Below, piece after piece: positions 21,877 to 24,713 of a DNA stretch of 24,713 nucleotides. The notes under the pieces are model-generated. The model saw only the letters and a list, made by a program, of their open reading frames with translations, had not been told where the DNA came from and did not search any database. This DNA comes from Priapulus caudatus. Taxonomy: Eukaryota > Priapulida > Priapulimorpha > Priapulimorphida > Priapulidae. Made by a program: the position numbers and the translations under genes. Location of the stretch: positions 1,073,457 to 1,098,169 of the forward strand of contig NW_014577065.1 in assembly GCF_000485595.1 (NCBI RefSeq). Reading direction: 5' to 3'. Each line of letters begins with the position of its first letter. Position 1 is the stretch's first letter.

Positions 21877-21880
21877 CTCA

Positions 21881-23209
21881 GCATAAGTATCTAGCCGAGT
21901 TCATCTCCACCTAATTGGGAATTTCATCAAGAAACGCGCATAATTTACTCGCTGCACACACACAACTGTCGAATCAGTTCGCGTTTGATAAACTCGTCAC
22001 ACCCGTTTCCTCGCTCGACTCTTTGTATGCGACTGCGTCGAGTTAACCTTTTGTTAACATTTTAAGCCGCCCGTGAAAGGTTTTTGCGAAAGGCTTTTAG
22101 CAAAAACAAATACGTGATTGTTTTCATTTCTAGAGCCAATAAATCACTTGAGTAAGCTATTGTGTTGTAATTACCGCTATTTCTCGGGCGCCACCTGAGC
22201 ATTAGTCTTACTACCCGTGTCGCAGCATGGCACGTACGGCTATTGCAAGGTCACGCGATTTTAAAGTGAGGCTTTCCAACAATTTTCCCAGACCGTTCTC
22301 ATATTTTGCCGACCACTGCGATACTTACTGGTATTGTTTGCCCAAAAGTGTCCACAATAAGGCTAGCATATCTTAGCCTACTCGTACATTGTTACATTCA
22401 CCGATATATGCAACGATAGAAATTTCTTTCTTGATTTAATGTTGTTTGTTACTTGTTGATTTAACTTCTTTCCCGCGAGACTCTGTCTCTAAACTTGATT
22501 TGTTAATGGTTATTTACATAAAGTAATAGAGACGCGTACCACTTACGTTACAGAATCAGAAGAGCAATTGTTAGATTAGATGCACTTGTGTGCACTTGGC
22601 GCTATTTAGACCTGTCACGACATTCAAAAATGCGACAGTATTATTTGCCATTTTATATATTATAACAGCCTGAATCGTTAGATGTTTTCAAGTTGGTGAA
22701 ATAAGTATCACATTCGATCGTAGGTGAGAATATATTTTACTTGGGTATTCTATTTGTGAATGTATTTGAGAAATAGATCCTTTAATTGTCTGGCGCTCCA
22801 CCCTTGGTGACCTGCTACTTGTCTGACACTTCTAGCTGCCCTCTACCGTCACCCGACTGCCCTATGTTTATGTATAACGTGCCTCCCTGCACCTCTGTGA
22901 CCGACATGTCGCATGAAATTTACGGGACACTCTCCGCGTCTTGGCGAGGCACGCGAGTGTTTATGTTATACATATAGTTCCCAAGACCCATCCGCTCGCA
23001 ACATCGTTGCGTTTTTGTCGAGTGCAATAGATCAGTGGTACGACATGACGATGTATGTGAGTGTCGGCAGGTGGCCACAGATCAAGCCATGCAAAACCAG
23101 GGCGACGCTGGCTAATCATAATAGCTCCGCCTGCCGTGATGTCGAGGGCGGCCGTGCTAATGACCTTACGTGTGCGGCGTAACGTACACTGCCGCGCGGG
23201 CGGAGTCGA
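21881..23209. other. No recognisable gene
   Basis: 1.3 kb of unique-looking sequence. Open frames are short (under about 90 codons), without domains or codon pattern. No RNA gene was recognised. Confidence 0.5.
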
Positions 23210-23406
23210 GTCGAGCAGGAGAAGAAGAAGGAGAAGAAGAAGAAGAAGAAGAAGAAGAAGAAGAAGAAGAAGAGGGGCGGGGAGGAGGAGGAGGAGAAGA
23301 AGAAGGATGAGGAGAAGGAGAAGGAGAAGGAGGAGGAGGAGGAAGAGGAGAAGGAGGAGGAGAAAAAGGAGGCAAAGGAAAAGGCGGAGGAGGAGGAGAA
23401 AAGGTA
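23210..23406. repeat. Purine-only triplet tract (GAA/GAG)n
   Basis: About 200 bp of AAG, GAG and GGA units with almost no pyrimidines on the plus strand. A long homopurine run with mirror symmetry could form triplex DNA. The arginine/lysine-rich and serine/phenylalanine-rich frames are translations of the repeat. Confidence 0.93.
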
Positions 23407-23700
23407 GGAGGAATAGAAGGTAGAAAGGGTAGTTTCCCGCATTTTAGCGAGAGTACATGCGTGCACGTAATAGCTGAATCCTTGGATCTTCTGGCGTAAG
23501 TTCAATAATAATTGTAGGGTCAATGCGCGCGTGCGTGATGCTCCACTGTGCGCGGGTCTGTCTGGCTGGCTGGCTGGCTAGCTGGTTTGAAGTTTCCTTG
23601 TCTACGGCACTGTATCAGTAGTCTATATCTCTGTGGCGCGCTCGTAGTTGGGTGTCCGCGCGCATATCTGCATGCAAGTGTGTGCGTGCGTGCGTGCGTG
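23407..23700. repeat. Unique stretch ending in (CTGG)n and (GTGC)n short repeats
   Basis: No gene recognised. CTGG repeats lie at 23562-23585 and GTGC/GTGT repeats at 23680-23700. Confidence 0.7.
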
Positions 23701-23701
23701 T

Positions 23702-23732
<31 letters not shown>

Positions 23733-23800
23733 ACTTTATTTAACGACGGTAAAACATGTTAGGTACAGACACAATAAATTGGCGTTGACCTATCTTCCAC
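23702..23800 (-). mobile_element. 3' end of a LINE with (ACTT)n tail, minus orientation
   Basis: Read on the minus strand, about 70 bp end in AAATAAAGTTTTTACTTACTT, i.e. a polyadenylation-like AATAAA followed by seven ACTT units. Such short 3' pieces with tetranucleotide tails are typical of heavily 5'-truncated LINEs. The 5' edge (about 23800) is uncertain. Confidence 0.65.
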
Positions 23801-23888
23801 ATGGCCGTCACTCGTGCGTGCGTGCGCGCATGCGTGGATGCGTACCAACTCGTTGTGCCCGCGAGTAGTGATCAGCGCCGCTCATTCC

Positions 23889-24302
23889 ACCTAGACCCCT
23901 GGTTCCCAACCGGGGGTACTAGTACCCTATGGGTGTACCAGCGAACACCACAGGGGGTACATGGGAAGCCTCTTAGACAATTGAAAAAAAGTAGTGCTAT
24001 ATAATAATCAGCGGGTGATTCAGGCATCTCTATCGACAGTGCCAACAAGTCATGGTTTAAAAAAAGTTAGTTTCTGCCATGCAGCAGCAGTCTTCTCATT
24101 GAACTGTCGTTTAGGGCACAGTGCGCTTGATTGGAAAAATTCGCCGTGCGACTGCATTAATAAAACATAAACATGATGTCAAAATATTCATGACAATACA
24201 TCAGTGTTGGTTCTTTATTTTGCTTATGGTGGGCGAAGGGGTACCAGGAGAAAAAATTAGGGGTACGGGGAGTCCAAAAGGTTGGGAACCAATGACCTAG
24301 AC
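23889..24302. mobile_element. hAT-type MITE, 398 bp, with 8-bp target duplication
   Basis: The element proper is 23897-24294. Its ends are inverted: CCCTGGTTCCCAACC on the left and CATTGGTTCCCAACC as the reverse complement of the right end, sharing TGGTTCCCAACC. This is the well-known CAGNGGTTCNCAACC type of hAT (Charlie-like) terminus. ACCTAGAC flanks both sides exactly (23889-23896 and 24295-24302), the 8-bp duplication that hAT transposases leave. Subterminal GGGGTAC motifs occur near both ends. It has no transposase, so it must have been mobilised by an autonomous relative. Confidence 0.92.
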
Positions 24303-24642
24303 CGACATCCTAGTCGTTGATAGACTGATGTCCGTCTACAATCCCTCGAGACGATTTGAAATGCTAAAGCTAAAGGGATTGCTCGTCGTTACGTCTGTCA
24401 TTGTCACGTCTAAAACACGAATGTTCGTCGCCAGGCTACGCGTCTGCGCGAAATCTTAGCCCGCACATGACACTTGGCTATTCAGGCAAACATGACCGAT
24501 TCCAAGATTACACCTAGCGACCTAGCTGCCATAGGTTGTTGTTGATTCTGAGCAGACCACGGAGTCAGTATCTCTCCACATAATTTAAAATGTTTTAAAA
24601 TTTACATTAAAATTCAAAATTACAGGTGTGTGGATCTGGTTA
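24303..24642. other. No recognisable gene
   Basis: Only short open frames and no repeat recognised. AT content rises towards the end of the window. Confidence 0.5.
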
Positions 24643-24673
24643 TGCGATATATATATATAGCATATTATTTGAC

Positions 24674-24713
<40 letters not shown>
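24643..24713. repeat. (AT)n microsatellites at the window edge
   Basis: Two TA runs (about 24647-24658 and 24677-24713) flank a short unique spacer. The second continues past the window. Confidence 0.93.

Noticed and set aside
23061-23523. Arg/Lys-rich plus frame and Ser/Phe-rich minus frame
   Set aside because: Translation of the GAA/GAG triplet tract; no conserved domain outside the repeat.

Overview
The window is repeat-rich, non-coding DNA of a metazoan nuclear genome. A BEL/Pao retrotransposon (a lineage known only from animals), a LINE fragment, a hAT-type MITE with an 8-bp target duplication, an interstitial TTAGGG array and very abundant CA, GA, AT and triplet microsatellites all point to an animal, probably an invertebrate. 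TTAGGG argues weakly against arthropods. I found no intact host gene, no tRNA or rRNA, no CRISPR array and nothing bacterial.

Layout. 1-6440: a large diverged inverted repeat. The left arm is 1 to about 1866 and runs off the window; the right arm is about 4684-6440. The 2.8-kb loop is mostly microsatellites and ends in a short repeat with an (AAAT)n tail. 6441-11530: GC-richer DNA with no recognised gene, a second copy of the short (AAAT)n-tailed repeat at 9155, and simple-repeat blocks near 10.1 and 10.5-10.8 kb. 11538-12265: CA/CACG tract broken by a 10-N assembly gap. 12640-15072: a decayed minus-strand copy of a repetitive animal protein family. Its motifs run in order across 2.4 kb, but stops and frame changes break it. 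15073-20284: a BEL/Pao element with two LTRs, inserted at the upstream end of that pseudogene. Gag, the primer-binding site and the catalytic half of protease are missing, pol is broken by frameshifts and a stop, and a 5'-truncated LINE sits inside pol. 20285-24713: non-coding DNA with a 108-bp-period tandem pair, a small inverted-repeat element in a GAT/GAC triplet tract, a 345-bp snap-back element filled with TTAGGG repeats, a purine-rich triplet tract, a LINE tail and a hAT MITE.

History rather than function links these parts. The order is a repetitive-family gene copy, its decay, insertion of the BEL/Pao element (LTRs about 3% apart by eye), then insertion of a LINE into the BEL/Pao. Several insertions sit in or beside microsatellites. 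The features most worth a second look are the long inverted repeat, the telomere-repeat-filled element, the exact LTR-to-pol junction and the minus-strand pseudogene family.
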